The notes beneath the pieces are model-generated. The model was given only the letters and a program-made list of their open reading frames with translations. It was not told the DNA's origin and searched no databases. From JAMZMI01 sp964353015 (lineage in GTDB: Bacteria; Bacteroidota; Bacteroidia; Cytophagales; Cyclobacteriaceae), in contig CAYGUA010000027.1 of the NCBI GenBank assembly GCA_964353015.1, positions 15,210 through 79,209 on the forward strand: a stretch of 64,000 nucleotides of DNA, in the 5' to 3' direction. The position numbers were made by a program, and so were the translations under genes. The number at the start of each line of letters is the position of its first letter. Positions within the stretch are counted from its first letter, which is position 1. Positions 41,726 through 50,905 of the stretch are shown here, one piece after another.

Positions 41726-43800
41726 TGAAAAACCTGAACATATTGATTCTCATCATTGTTCTCTCACATTGCAACCAAAAACACATGCCAGATCAACACA
41801 CCAATAAGCTCATTGATAGTAACAGTCCTTATTTACTACAGCACGCGAATAATCCTGTGGAATGGTACCCCTGGGGCGAAGAAGCGCTCAGTAAAGCCGC
41901 TGAAGAGAATAAACCCATTTTATTGAGCATTGGCTACTCATCTTGCCATTGGTGCCATGTGATGGCGCATGAGTCCTTTGAAGATGACTCAGTGGCTGCT
42001 TATATGAATGCGCATTTCATAAATATCAAATTGGATCGAGAAGAAAGACCAGATATCGACAATATTTATATGGATGCGGTACAGGCTATGGGTTTGAGAG
42101 GAGGTTGGCCGTTGAACGTTTTCATCACACCAGAACAAAAACCATTTTATGGTGGCACTTATTTCCCAAAAAACAACTGGCTTAGTCTTTTACAAAATGT
42201 AGTAAAGGCCTATGACGAAAACTACGATAAGCTCAATGCATCCGCAGAGCAATTTGCAAATGCGCTCCAGGCAAGTGAAGTAGCCAAATATGGTTTAGTA
42301 GATAAAATCTCAGCGATTAACGATGATGACTTTAAAAATGCCATCAATAATTTAAGTCTCAATTTTGATCATGAATGGGGGGGCATGGAAAAAGCTCCGA
42401 AATTTCCAATGCCTTCAGTATGGCAATACCTCGCTTTATATTCATACATATATGAGGACAGAATGATTGAAGATCACCTTGTTTTCACATTGGATAAGAT
42501 TGAACAAGGTGGCATTTATGATCAAATTGGCGGTGGATTTTCACGCTATTCTGTCGATGGCCAATGGCATGTGCCGCATTTCGAAAAGATGCTTTATGAC
42601 AATGGTCAACTGATGAGTCTTTATGCCAACGCATTTAAAATTTCTAAAAAGGAAAACTACAAGCGTGTATTGCTTGAAACCGCAACTTGGCTGGAAAGAG
42701 AAATGCTGCATGAAAATGGTGGTTTTTATTCAGCTTTAGATGCTGATAGCGAAGGTGTCGAGGGAAAATTTTATGTGTGGTCTTTCGATGAAATTGAAGA
42801 ATTAACTGGTGAGGACAGCACCTTGATTTCAAAATATTATGATGTCACTCGCCATGGAAACTGGGAACATACAAATGTGTTGAGAAGACTTGATACAGAC
42901 GAAGAATTTGCATCAAATTGGAAAATATCAGCTGATAGTCTGAATAGCAAGCTCACCACCTTTAAATCAAATGCATTAACAGAAAGATCGAAGCGTGTAA
43001 GACCAGGCCTTGATAATAAAATTATATCAGGATGGAATGGACTTATTTTGACCGGTTTATTAGACGCATATCAGGCAACTGGACACAGTAAATTTATTAC
43101 CCTCGCCGAAAAGAATGCTGCGTTTCTTAGTCTATCAATGATAATTAATGACAAACTGATCAGAATTTATGGTCAGCCCACTCAGGGGTTTTTAGAAGAT
43201 TATGCGGCCGTTATTCAGTCATTTATAAAATACTACGAGACCACATTTGATGAACAATATTTAATAAAAGCTGTCAATCTATCAGAGCAGGTAATTTCTG
43301 AATTTTATGATGAGGAGGAAAAGCTTTTCTTCTATACCAGCAATCAATCAGAAAATCTGATTGCGCGAAAAAAAGAAATTTTCGACAATGTGATCCCCTC
43401 TTCAAATGCGATCATGGCCGAAAACCTTTACAAATTGGGATTGATGATGGACCGAGAAGACTTCAAAGAAATCAGTTTGAAAATGGTCAGACAAGTAAGC
43501 AGTTTGGTAAAACAAGATTCTGAATACATGTCATATTGGTCTCTTGTCACCATGATGATCAATCACCCTACTGCAGAAATTATCGTAGTTGGAGAAGATT
43601 TCGAAAAAATCACAACGGACTTTCATCGTAAATTCTTGCCAAACAAAATAATCATGGCTGGCACTGAGTCATCCGGTTTACCCTTATTTGAATACAAATC
43701 TGCAAAACAGAACAAATCGACAATCTATGTATGCTATGATAAAACATGCAAACAACCTGTCTTCAGTTTTGATGAAGCTCTGAGTGAAATGACGAAATAA
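41722..43800 (+). CDS. DUF255 thioredoxin-like lipoprotein (YyaL/SPATA20 family)
   Basis: This 692-residue protein has a lipoprotein signal (IVLSHC, C17), a thioredoxin-like DUF255 domain with NPVEWYPWGEEAL and the redox-type motif SSCHWCHVM (C75, C78), and a long (alpha/alpha)6-type part resembling N-acyl-glucosamine epimerases (GGIYDQIGGGFSRYSVD, HVPHFEKMLYDNGQL, DADSEGVEGKFYVW). The family is widespread from bacteria to man, with unclear activity. The lipobox would place this member in the envelope, while many homologues are cytosolic. ATG choice: the second ATG at 41725 is equally possible. Confidence 0.88.
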   Translation: MMKNLNILILIIVLSHCNQKHMPDQHTNKLIDSNSPYLLQHANNPVEWYPWGEEALSKAAEENKPILLSIGYSSCHWCHVMAHESFEDDSVAAYMNAHFINIKLDREERPDIDNIYMDAVQAMGLRGGWPLNVFITPEQKPFYGGTYFPKNNWLSLLQNVVKAYDENYDKLNASAEQFANALQASEVAKYGLVDKISAINDDDFKNAINNLSLNFDHEWGGMEKAPKFPMPSVWQYLALYSYIYEDRMIEDHLVFTLDKIEQGGIYDQIGGGFSRYSVDGQWHVPHFEKMLYDNGQLMSLYANAFKISKKENYKRVLLETATWLEREMLHENGGFYSALDADSEGVEGKFYVWSFDEIEELTGEDSTLISKYYDVTRHGNWEHTNVLRRLDTDEEFASNWKISADSLNSKLTTFKSNALTERSKRVRPGLDNKIISGWNGLILTGLLDAYQATGHSKFITLAEKNAAFLSLSMIINDKLIRIYGQPTQGFLEDYAAVIQSFIKYYETTFDEQYLIKAVNLSEQVISEFYDEEEKLFFYTSNQSENLIARKKEIFDNVIPSSNAIMAENLYKLGLMMDREDFKEISLKMVRQVSSLVKQDSEYMSYWSLVTMMINHPTAEIIVVGEDFEKITTDFHRKFLPNKIIMAGTESSGLPLFEYKSAKQNKSTIYVCYDKTCKQPVFSFDEALSEMTK

Positions 43801-43904
43801 ATGATGATTATGGTAAACTGTTACAACGAATCCTACTGTACTCATCGAATAATTTTTGAGGTTCAAAACTCTGTTTATGAAATTTAAGGTTCAAAGAACC
43901 ACAC

Positions 43905-44108
43905 ATGAGCGTACTGCAAGAAGAAAAAACCTTTTTATTAGGCTTTAAGGAAAAACTTGTTTCAAACAATGATTTATCGAAGGAGGAATTATTGGAAATG
44001 TGCCACCAATTTGAAGAAACAATCGAGCTTGCATCAGTTTCAATGAAAATCATCAATCGTTTGAGATTGAACTATACCAATGTTCTAAATAACAATCGTG
44101 TAAATTAA
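43905..44108 (+). CDS. Small helical protein of unknown function (67 residues)
   Basis: This 67-residue frame encodes a soluble, mostly helical, acidic protein (EEKTFLLGFKEKLVS, then a helix ELLEMCHQFEETIELASVSMKIINRL). The helix is like those that link sensor domains or form small dimers in signalling proteins, but no family is recognised. It starts about 100 bp after the DUF255 gene and 90 bp before priA on the same strand. A short inverted repeat, GGTTC..GAACC, lies just before its start. Coding is plausible but not certain. Confidence 0.45.
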   Translation: MSVLQEEKTFLLGFKEKLVSNNDLSKEELLEMCHQFEETIELASVSMKIINRLRLNYTNVLNNNRVN

Positions 44109-44198
44109 TTCTGTCAGCAAACTGCACTTGAGAGTTGTAAATTGTTGATGTAAGCCTGAATCACGTTAATTTCGTAATGCTTACATAATACACTCAGA

Positions 44199-46661
44199 TT
44201 GATATTTGCAGAAGTCATACTTCCATTACCATTAAAAGGCACTTTTACCTATTCACTGCCTCCGTTCATAAACCATCAACCTGCTCCAGGATGTAGAGTG
44301 ATTGTGCCATTCGGTAAAAGGAAAGTTTATACTGGCATCATTCATTACTTACATCAAAAAGCTCCGCAAGAGTATCAGCCCAAAGAAATTCTGGACATTA
44401 TTGATGTAAATCCTGTATTCACAACGCTGCAACTTGATTTCTTTCAATGGATTTCTAATTATTACATGTCCACCTTGGGAGAAGTAGTCAATGCAGCCTT
44501 GCCTTCCGGACTAAAAATATCGAGCGAATCATATATCTCACTCAATCCAGACATAGACCTTTATGAACTTGAGCTCACCGAAAAGGAACAGCTCATTCTG
44601 AATAATCTTCAATCAGCCGATATGACGATGGATGAGCTGGCGAAACTTCTAGAGATTAAATCGGTCCATCATCATATTAAAAATCTCTCTGAGAAAAATG
44701 CCATTCATCTTTTTGAGCAAATCAAAGATAAGTATACCCCAAAGACAGAATCAAGAATAAAATTAAATCCAGAATTTAATAACGAAAGTCAGATTGAATC
44801 ACTGTTTGACCAACTTGAGAAAAAACCAAAGCAAACAGACGTATTACTTGCCTACCTCAAAAGAACACATTTGCTTGAAAATCCTCACGCAAATAACCGT
44901 GGAGTCACCAAAAAAGAGATCTTGAATGATGATATAAGTGAAAGCAGTCTGAAATCATTAGTGAAAAATGGCATCCTGATTGAATGGAAACAAAACGTAT
45001 CCAGAATCCCATTTGATGACGCTGCTGTGTCGGATATTCCAATTTTATCCGCAGAGCAGTCACGCGCCAAGTCGGAAATCCTGTCGCTTTTTGAGAAAAA
45101 AGATACCGTATTACTCAAAGGTATCACCGGCAGTGGAAAGACTGAAGTGTACATTTCATTGATTGAAGATGTGATCAATAATGGAGGTAATGCGCTATAT
45201 CTATTACCTGAGATAGCTTTGACCACCCAAATTATCAAACGGTTAAGAAAAGCTTTTGGAGATACATTTGGCGTTTATCATTCGAGATATTCCGAAAATG
45301 AGCGTGTAGAAGTATGGCAAAAGGTGCTAAACGGAGAATTTAAATTCGTAGTTGGTGTAAGAAGCGCAGTGTTTCTTCCTTTTTCAGAACTCTCACTTGT
45401 AATTATTGACGAAGAGCATGAAACCTCGTACAAACAATACGATCCTGCGCCTCGCTATCACGCCCGTGACACGGCTATCTATCTCGCATCACTATTTCAT
45501 GCTAAAACATTATTAGGCTCAGCTACGCCAGCGATTGAGTCTTATAACAATGCGCTGGAAGGCAAGTATGGTCTGGTGACGATGAATCAACGCTACGGCG
45601 ATGTAAGTTTACCCGAAATTGTCTTTGCTGATCTGGGCAAGGAACGTAAAAAAAGAACACTAAAAGGCAACTTCACTTCCCTCCTTCTCACTGAAATTGT
45701 AAATGCCCTAGACCAAAATAATCAGGTAATACTTTTTCAAAACAGAAGAGGATATGCGCCCTATCTGGAATGTGATAGCTGCGGCTATCTGGCCAAATGC
45801 CCCAATTGCGATGTAAGTCTTACTTACCACATTTATCAAAATGTGCTAAGTTGTCATTATTGCGGTCATAAAAAATCAATGATTACTGAATGTCCGCAAT
45901 GTAATTCTCACGACTTGCGCACTCAGAGTTTCGGCACTGAAAGACTGGAAGAAGAGCTGGAAATACTGATACCAAATGCCAGAATTCAAAGGATGGATCT
46001 TGATTCCACGCGAAGCAAATACAGCTATCAAAGAATAATTGATGAGTTTGAGGTAGGCGAAATTGATATTCTGGTTGGCACACAGATGGTAACTAAAGGG
46101 TTAGATTTTGATAAAGTCGCGATTGTTGGCGTCTTCTCTGCGGATCGTATGATCAATTTTCCAGATTTCAGATCACATGAACGGGCGTTTCAGCTCATCC
46201 ATCAAGTTAGCGGACGCGCAGGACGAAGAGCAGACAAAGGCACAGTGATTATACAGACCAATGATCCTAGTCAACCCATTCTCCAACTCGTTAAAAATCA
46301 TGATTATGAATCCTTTTACAGAAGTGAGATCCTGGAGAGGCAAAAATTCCATTATCCTCCATTTTATCGAATGATTAAAATCTTATTGAAGGATATTGAA
46401 AAACAAAAAGTATCAGATGCCTCCCATTTCCTATATAAGGAATTAATGAAACAACTGGGAATGATGCGGGTAATCGGTCCGGTGGAACCACTAGTGGGCA
46501 AAATTAGAAACCAATTCCTGATGGAAATTACAATTAAAATTGAAAAACAAGGTCTTGCGCTAAGCGCATTAAAAGAATTCCTGCTTACTTCGCGTAATAT
46601 CCTGTTGAGTCAACGTTCCTATAAAAGTATCAAAGTACAATTTGATGTCGACCCTCTTTAA
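44199..46661 (+). CDS. priA: Primosomal protein N' (replication restart helicase)
   Basis: This 820-residue helicase restarts stalled replication forks. The N-terminal 3'-DNA-binding domain has FAEVILPLPLKGTFTYSLP and VIVPFGKRK; the helicase has Walker A GITGSGKTEVY (near 308), the DEEH box (near 404) and GSATPAIES; the zinc domain has eight cysteines (CDSC, CPNC, CHYC, CPQC; about 525-570); GTQMVTKGLDF and QVSGRAGR complete the second ATPase lobe. No ATG fits upstream because of an in-frame stop at 44175; the TTG at 44199 is chosen and gives the family's normal start. Confidence 0.95.
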   Translation: MIFAEVILPLPLKGTFTYSLPPFINHQPAPGCRVIVPFGKRKVYTGIIHYLHQKAPQEYQPKEILDIIDVNPVFTTLQLDFFQWISNYYMSTLGEVVNAALPSGLKISSESYISLNPDIDLYELELTEKEQLILNNLQSADMTMDELAKLLEIKSVHHHIKNLSEKNAIHLFEQIKDKYTPKTESRIKLNPEFNNESQIESLFDQLEKKPKQTDVLLAYLKRTHLLENPHANNRGVTKKEILNDDISESSLKSLVKNGILIEWKQNVSRIPFDDAAVSDIPILSAEQSRAKSEILSLFEKKDTVLLKGITGSGKTEVYISLIEDVINNGGNALYLLPEIALTTQIIKRLRKAFGDTFGVYHSRYSENERVEVWQKVLNGEFKFVVGVRSAVFLPFSELSLVIIDEEHETSYKQYDPAPRYHARDTAIYLASLFHAKTLLGSATPAIESYNNALEGKYGLVTMNQRYGDVSLPEIVFADLGKERKKRTLKGNFTSLLLTEIVNALDQNNQVILFQNRRGYAPYLECDSCGYLAKCPNCDVSLTYHIYQNVLSCHYCGHKKSMITECPQCNSHDLRTQSFGTERLEEELEILIPNARIQRMDLDSTRSKYSYQRIIDEFEVGEIDILVGTQMVTKGLDFDKVAIVGVFSADRMINFPDFRSHERAFQLIHQVSGRAGRRADKGTVIIQTNDPSQPILQLVKNHDYESFYRSEILERQKFHYPPFYRMIKILLKDIEKQKVSDASHFLYKELMKQLGMMRVIGPVEPLVGKIRNQFLMEITIKIEKQGLALSALKEFLLTSRNILLSQRSYKSIKVQFDVDPL

Positions 46662-47391
46662 AACTATCAAAACACCATTAATATTGATTCTGACTTGGGC
46701 AGGTCTGATGTATTCGTGCGATCCATGTTCTGATTGTGGCGAACCATTGTTGTATGAGCCTGTCGTGAAGATGAAATTCATCAATGCTGATAGTTTGATT
46801 ATTTTGAATGATACAATCGAAATAACAACCGATAGCATTACTTCAATGAATGAAAACAAGGATTCATTGACTAACAAAATAAAGGCGTGGAATAAACTTT
46901 TGGCATCATTGCGGGATTCAATCGCAAATGGTAAAGTAGACTATATCAGCGACACGATTCGACTTGACGATAGTTTGAATCTCGCTCAACCACAAGTTAC
47001 GCTTTTGGATACCGCAATTTTTTACACATCAGAATTACAAGATTCCTTGAGCGATTTGCGCACGGTAATTTTATCTGGAAAGGTAAGGCTAGACCAAGTT
47101 ACTATTTTGGAAAATGGATACTCAACCACTTATTCTGAAAGAGCCACTGTATATAGCATGCCGCTGATCATGCAAGATGCCAACCTCACCTCGTTTCGCA
47201 TCGATTTAAAAGGCAAATCTGATACTATCAGTTTTTCATATACCACTGAATTGTATGTAGGAGTAGAAAGAAGAATCGAAATACTGGCTTATAATATTGA
47301 TACGGTGAACTATACATACGACTCCTTATTATTCGAATGTGAGACCTCAAAATGTAAAAGCAATGAAGTACTGGTTACTGTCTATTTTTAG
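46645..47391 (+). CDS. Lipoprotein, possibly DUF6452-like
   Basis: This 248-residue protein has a signal peptide with lipobox LMYSC (C25), followed by DPCSDCGEP and a Ser/Asp/Thr-rich region with helical stretches (about 70-130), then a beta-rich C-terminal part. Its position just before a DUF6048-like gene and its cysteine-rich start recall DUF6452, but the protein is longer and I am not certain. It overlaps priA by 17 bp and the next gene by 29 bp, so the three are coupled. Confidence 0.6.
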   Translation: MSTLFKTIKTPLILILTWAGLMYSCDPCSDCGEPLLYEPVVKMKFINADSLIILNDTIEITTDSITSMNENKDSLTNKIKAWNKLLASLRDSIANGKVDYISDTIRLDDSLNLAQPQVTLLDTAIFYTSELQDSLSDLRTVILSGKVRLDQVTILENGYSTTYSERATVYSMPLIMQDANLTSFRIDLKGKSDTISFSYTTELYVGVERRIEILAYNIDTVNYTYDSLLFECETSKCKSNEVLVTVYF

Positions 47392-48106
47392 TGGGCTCGC
47401 ATTTTTCCAACTTGGAGCACAAATAAACAGTGACTCCTTATTCGTCGAATCTTCACAAGAAATGACTCAGTCTGTCGATCTTGCCGATTCTATAATTGTT
47501 CCATCAAAAAAATTCATTCAACCCCAACTCTATGTAGATTTCGGGAAATTGTTGACCACATCTATTGGTTTAGAAAACAAGCTTGAAGGAGCTGTATCCT
47601 TGTTATTCTTTGAAAAATTTGAATTAATCACTGAATTTGGACAGGCTACTTTGAAGCCTGAATATTCTTATATCAATGGCAATTATCAGTCTAGTGGCAA
47701 TTTTTATCGAATTGGTGGTGGCATCATGGGTGAAGTGAATGCAAAATCCAGCATTGGACTTGGGGTGCGCTATGGTGTGAGCAAATTCAGTGACAAAGGA
47801 GTCATTGAAATCAACAGCCCTTCCGGTTTGCAGGATGATTTCCGATATCCTTTCGCCAGAACAGATTTAACTGCACGCTGGTGGTCTGCAGTGCTTACAT
47901 CAGAAAGTAGGATGATTTTTGATAAGTCCAAGCCTGAGTCAAAGATTAATCATCTGGTGAAAATCGGCTTTTTCTTTCGAATGAGATTTCTGGTGACCTA
48001 TGACAACAATCCCATTCCTGTAGATGTATATAGTATTCCAGGATATGGTTCAGCCATAAATAAGCAACAAGCAGTGCTCAATATTTTTATAAAAATAACT
48101 CCATGA
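47363..48106 (+). CDS. DUF6048-like outer-membrane beta-barrel protein
   Basis: This 247-residue protein has a signal peptide ending in LGAQ (about 1-20) and barrel-type strands (FIQPQLYVDFGKLL, FELITEFGQATLKPEYSY, SSIGLGVRYGVSKFSD, and a final LNIFIKITP). It fits the DUF6048 family, small barrels that follow a DUF6452 lipoprotein in Bacteroidota. ATG 47363 is chosen because an upstream GTG would spoil the signal peptide. It overlaps the previous gene by 29 bp and the next by 4 bp. Confidence 0.65.
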   Translation: MKYWLLSIFSGLAFFQLGAQINSDSLFVESSQEMTQSVDLADSIIVPSKKFIQPQLYVDFGKLLTTSIGLENKLEGAVSLLFFEKFELITEFGQATLKPEYSYINGNYQSSGNFYRIGGGIMGEVNAKSSIGLGVRYGVSKFSDKGVIEINSPSGLQDDFRYPFARTDLTARWWSAVLTSESRMIFDKSKPESKINHLVKIGFFFRMRFLVTYDNNPIPVDVYSIPGYGSAINKQQAVLNIFIKITP

Positions 48107-49014
48107 CCTCCAACAAAGGATTTTATGGCTGCTGCTTGTTTCTAATACTTCATGCTTCAGTAATTTCCGCACAATCTACTTTTAGTTCAGAATACTTTCA
48201 CAGTTTGCGTTTTGCACATCGCGGAGGTTATTCAGAATTTTGGGCAGAAAATAGTATTGAAACGATTGTTCATAACATTAAAGATCTGGGCGCTACTGCA
48301 ATAGAAATCGATATTGAAGTAACAAAGGACAATCAATTGGTCGCATTTCATGACAAGGATTTATCCCGTCTCCTGGCCACAAATTCAAAAAAAACAATCA
48401 ATGAAATCACCCTGGCTGAATTGGCAAAAATCCCCTTAAGAAGTGATTCGTTGCAATACATCCCAACACTTCAGGAGATCATAGACACTTTAATTATTTT
48501 GTCTAGAGATCATCGATTTGTGCTTGAGCTTGACTTTAAGCCAACATCAGAATCCGCCATCATCGAATTGATGCGCATAGTGATTGAAAGCGAAATAAAA
48601 ATTGGCGTTAATATTTATGATTATTTTTTCGTATCCACATTTTACCCGCAAACTTTAAAATCAATCCGAGAAAAATCAAAGCATATTAAAACCGCATTGG
48701 CCGTACATAGCCAGCCCAACGAAAAGAAACTAGCTGCAAATCTGGCAATAATATTTGCCCCCATTTTTATCAGAAAATATGACAGTCAAATAATTGAACC
48801 CAATGAATGTTTGGTTACTGAGAGATTTGTGAAGAAGTGGAAAAAAAGAGGCGTTTTAATAAATACTTATACAGTAAATGCCCAGTGTGAACGTGAATTC
48901 ATCGAATCTCTCGATATCGCTTATACCACGAATTGCATTGAAGGATTTTGTTCAAAAGATTTTTCTGGTCAACTATCAAAAACTTCAAAATGGTGTAAAA
49001 AATGTAATGACTAG
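48103..49014 (+). CDS. Secreted glycerophosphodiester phosphodiesterase
   Basis: This 303-residue GDPD-family enzyme cleaves glycerophosphodiesters to glycerol-3-phosphate and an alcohol. It has a signal peptide (about 1-23), then FAHRGGYSEFWAENSIETI (catalytic His and ENT-like motif), ATAIEIDIEVTKDNQLVAFHDKDLSRL (metal-binding Glu/Asp and second His), LELDFKPTSES and NTYTVNAQCEREFIESL. It acts in the periplasm. Length is normal. Its stop codon overlaps that of the convergent DUF3108 gene in the palindrome CTAG. Confidence 0.9.
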   Translation: MTSNKGFYGCCLFLILHASVISAQSTFSSEYFHSLRFAHRGGYSEFWAENSIETIVHNIKDLGATAIEIDIEVTKDNQLVAFHDKDLSRLLATNSKKTINEITLAELAKIPLRSDSLQYIPTLQEIIDTLIILSRDHRFVLELDFKPTSESAIIELMRIVIESEIKIGVNIYDYFFVSTFYPQTLKSIREKSKHIKTALAVHSQPNEKKLAANLAIIFAPIFIRKYDSQIIEPNECLVTERFVKKWKKRGVLINTYTVNAQCEREFIESLDIAYTTNCIEGFCSKDFSGQLSKTSKWCKKCND

Positions 49015-49814
49015 TTTATTTCATTCATTTGGCTGTACTTTTCTAACTCGCAAGTAACCTTTCCAAATCTCATATTTGCCTCTACAAGCACCGGGAGACG
49101 ATTTCCATCTTTTTCAATCACCCAAAATATCACCGCCTTTTCATCTGGAAAAGTCTTACTTATTGGAAACAACACATATAATTTATAAGCATTGTATTCC
49201 GAATCATTCCAGGTTATTTTTTCAAATCCGCCATTTTCTATACCAAAATCATACACCTTCTTCTCATAAAGTGTACTTAACATCAAGCTATCACCAATAC
49301 CCATTTTACTCCAATCGACATTGCGCAAGTACATGTAAGTACCCATAATATCGAATGTGTTGGAGTTTAAATCAACAATCCAGTTTCTATAACCCCATTT
49401 CTTATTGGTAGTCACACTTACATCCACAGTCATTGAGTCGTAGTTAAAATAGTTAGTTTGATCCCATTTCTCCTTCCCTTCAAGCATCTGCTTTTCTGAA
49501 TAAGTTGGTTTATAGGAATCTATTTGAAGAAAAGACAAAAAATGTGCTTCCACATTTTTTATAAAACTCAGAAATCCAACTGTTTTTGCCTGAAGATCTA
49601 CGCTATAGTGATCAATACCATTAATAAAGTTTTTGCGTTCACCATGCATTGCTTCAGCTTTACCGAGCTGAAACCAACCATAGTTAATACTAAACTCAAG
49701 CTTTTCTCCAGTAGTAAAATACTTACCTGTTGACAAGGAACCAGGTATGCCTTGACCCAAGGCAAAAAGAAAATGACCAATCAATAATACAGAAAAAGAT
49801 ATTCGAATATTCAT
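49011..49814 (-). CDS. DUF3108 domain periplasmic protein
   Basis: This 267-residue protein has a signal peptide (about 1-20) and the DUF3108 beta-rich core: TGEKLEFSINYGWFQLGKAEA, FSFIKN-type strands with FLSFLQIDSYKPTYSEK, and DIMGTYMYLRNVDW. The end shows the LPVLVEANMRFGKVTCEL stretch. DUF3108 proteins are periplasmic with an LolA-like or similar half-barrel, with unknown ligand. ATG 49814 is used because the longer frame runs through the promoter. It stands alone on this strand, convergent with the GDPD gene. Confidence 0.85.
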   Translation of the reverse strand: MNIRISFSVLLIGHFLFALGQGIPGSLSTGKYFTTGEKLEFSINYGWFQLGKAEAMHGERKNFINGIDHYSVDLQAKTVGFLSFIKNVEAHFLSFLQIDSYKPTYSEKQMLEGKEKWDQTNYFNYDSMTVDVSVTTNKKWGYRNWIVDLNSNTFDIMGTYMYLRNVDWSKMGIGDSLMLSTLYEKKVYDFGIENGGFEKITWNDSEYNAYKLYVLFPISKTFPDEKAVIFWVIEKDGNRLPVLVEANMRFGKVTCELEKYSQMNEIN

Positions 49815-49822
49815 AGCAGTGG

Positions 49823-49830
49823 CAAAAGTA
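49823..49830 (-). promoter_or_regulatory. Promoter -7 element of the DUF3108 gene
   Basis: On the minus strand TACTTTTG (49830-49823) matches TAnnTTTG. It is only 8 bp from the start codon at 49814, so the mRNA would have almost no leader. Confidence 0.4.
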
Positions 49831-50056
49831 TCAAAACTTAGGATTGTCATTTTTATTCAATAGGCAATTACAAACATTTAATCCTAAAAGCTGATTGACT
49901 CGCCGATTTAAACCTAAACTAGGTACGAGGAGTTTAAGAAAAAAGATGTTTAAGTCATTAGAAAATATTAAAATGATCTAAAATCATATAATTAATGATA
50001 GGATTTGATCAGATTTGGATCAAATTTTGAGATATACCCAAAAAAATTAATTCGAA

Positions 50057-50584
50057 ATGAAAAATATCTTATTCGCATCTATTTTATTAACGTGCGGTCA
50101 CCTGACTTTTGGACAAGATGAAACTCTGGGGCAGAAAATAGATGAATTAACCTATCAATGGGATTTGAAATCAAAAGAACTCAACAGCTATGAAGGTCTG
50201 AGCCATTTTTGCCTTGAACAAACTTACCGCGACGAATTTGTAGTTATGCTCAATGATATTCACCATTATGATTCCATATTGTACCAAAGATTACTCAAAG
50301 CAGCTAGAATAAGTGATAGTAAGGAAATAAGTAAGGCCATCAAAGACATTGAAAAATTCGAAGATGGTTACAGTATGAAAAAATTCATTCATTTTTTACA
50401 TGATGAATGTATAGATCGCAATGACATAGAAAAACATGCTAAGGAATTAAAATCAGAAATTGGTTCTGAATCTTATAGTGGACAAATCTATATTATAGAA
50501 AATGAACTCAATAAATATGTAAAGCACATTACCACAAGAGTAGATCATATTCGAAAACATGCACATCATCTTCATGTGAAATAA
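50057..50584 (+). CDS. Secreted helical protein of unknown function
   Basis: This 175-residue protein has a signal peptide (about 1-19, ending LTFGQ) and a helical, charged mature part with two cysteines (HFCLEQTY and HDECIDRN) that could pair, and a histidine-rich end (RKHAHHLHVK). I do not recognise a family. It stands alone, convergent with the giant surface protein gene, and shares with it the large hairpin terminator. The histidines at the tail might bind metal. Confidence 0.6.
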   Translation: MKNILFASILLTCGHLTFGQDETLGQKIDELTYQWDLKSKELNSYEGLSHFCLEQTYRDEFVVMLNDIHHYDSILYQRLLKAARISDSKEISKAIKDIEKFEDGYSMKKFIHFLHDECIDRNDIEKHAKELKSEIGSESYSGQIYIIENELNKYVKHITTRVDHIRKHAHHLHVK

Positions 50585-50601
50585 TAAAAAGCATTAAAAT
50601 T

Positions 50602-50639
50602 AAAAAAGGGCATTTTTCTATAGAAAAATGCCCTTTTTT
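50602..50639. terminator. Bidirectional Rho-independent terminator
   Basis: A perfect 17-bp inverted repeat (50602-50618 and 50623-50639) around loop TATA begins with six A and ends with six T, so it can end transcripts from both sides: the secreted protein gene and the giant surface protein gene. Confidence 0.92.
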
Positions 50640-50657
50640 AATAACCTCATTTTGCAA

Positions 50658-50905
50658 TTAATGCACCACTATGACCCGTTTTGGCTGCCACTTGATGGTA
50701 TCATTATATAAATGCAACATATAAATACCTCCAGGTAAATCTTCGGAGCTTACTGCCTTTTTGCTGCTCCCTTTTGGTAAAATACCTTTCGCTACTTCCT
50801 TACCGGATTGGTCGTAAAGTACCCAATTCATCTCTTCGATGGAAGGCTGAGCAAGTTCTACCTCAAACATTCGATTCGATGGATTTGGATAGATTGAGAA
50901 CTCCT
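50658..50905 (-). other. T9SS type A C-terminal sorting domain
   Basis: The last 82 residues show the Por secretion tail: FSIYPNPSNRMFEVEL, a middle strand VLYDQSGKEVAKG and the end LPGGIYMLHLYND followed by KRVIVVH. These match the pattern YPNPxxxx...G.Y.L.. of T9SS cargo. The T9SS machinery is not encoded in this window. Confidence 0.92.
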
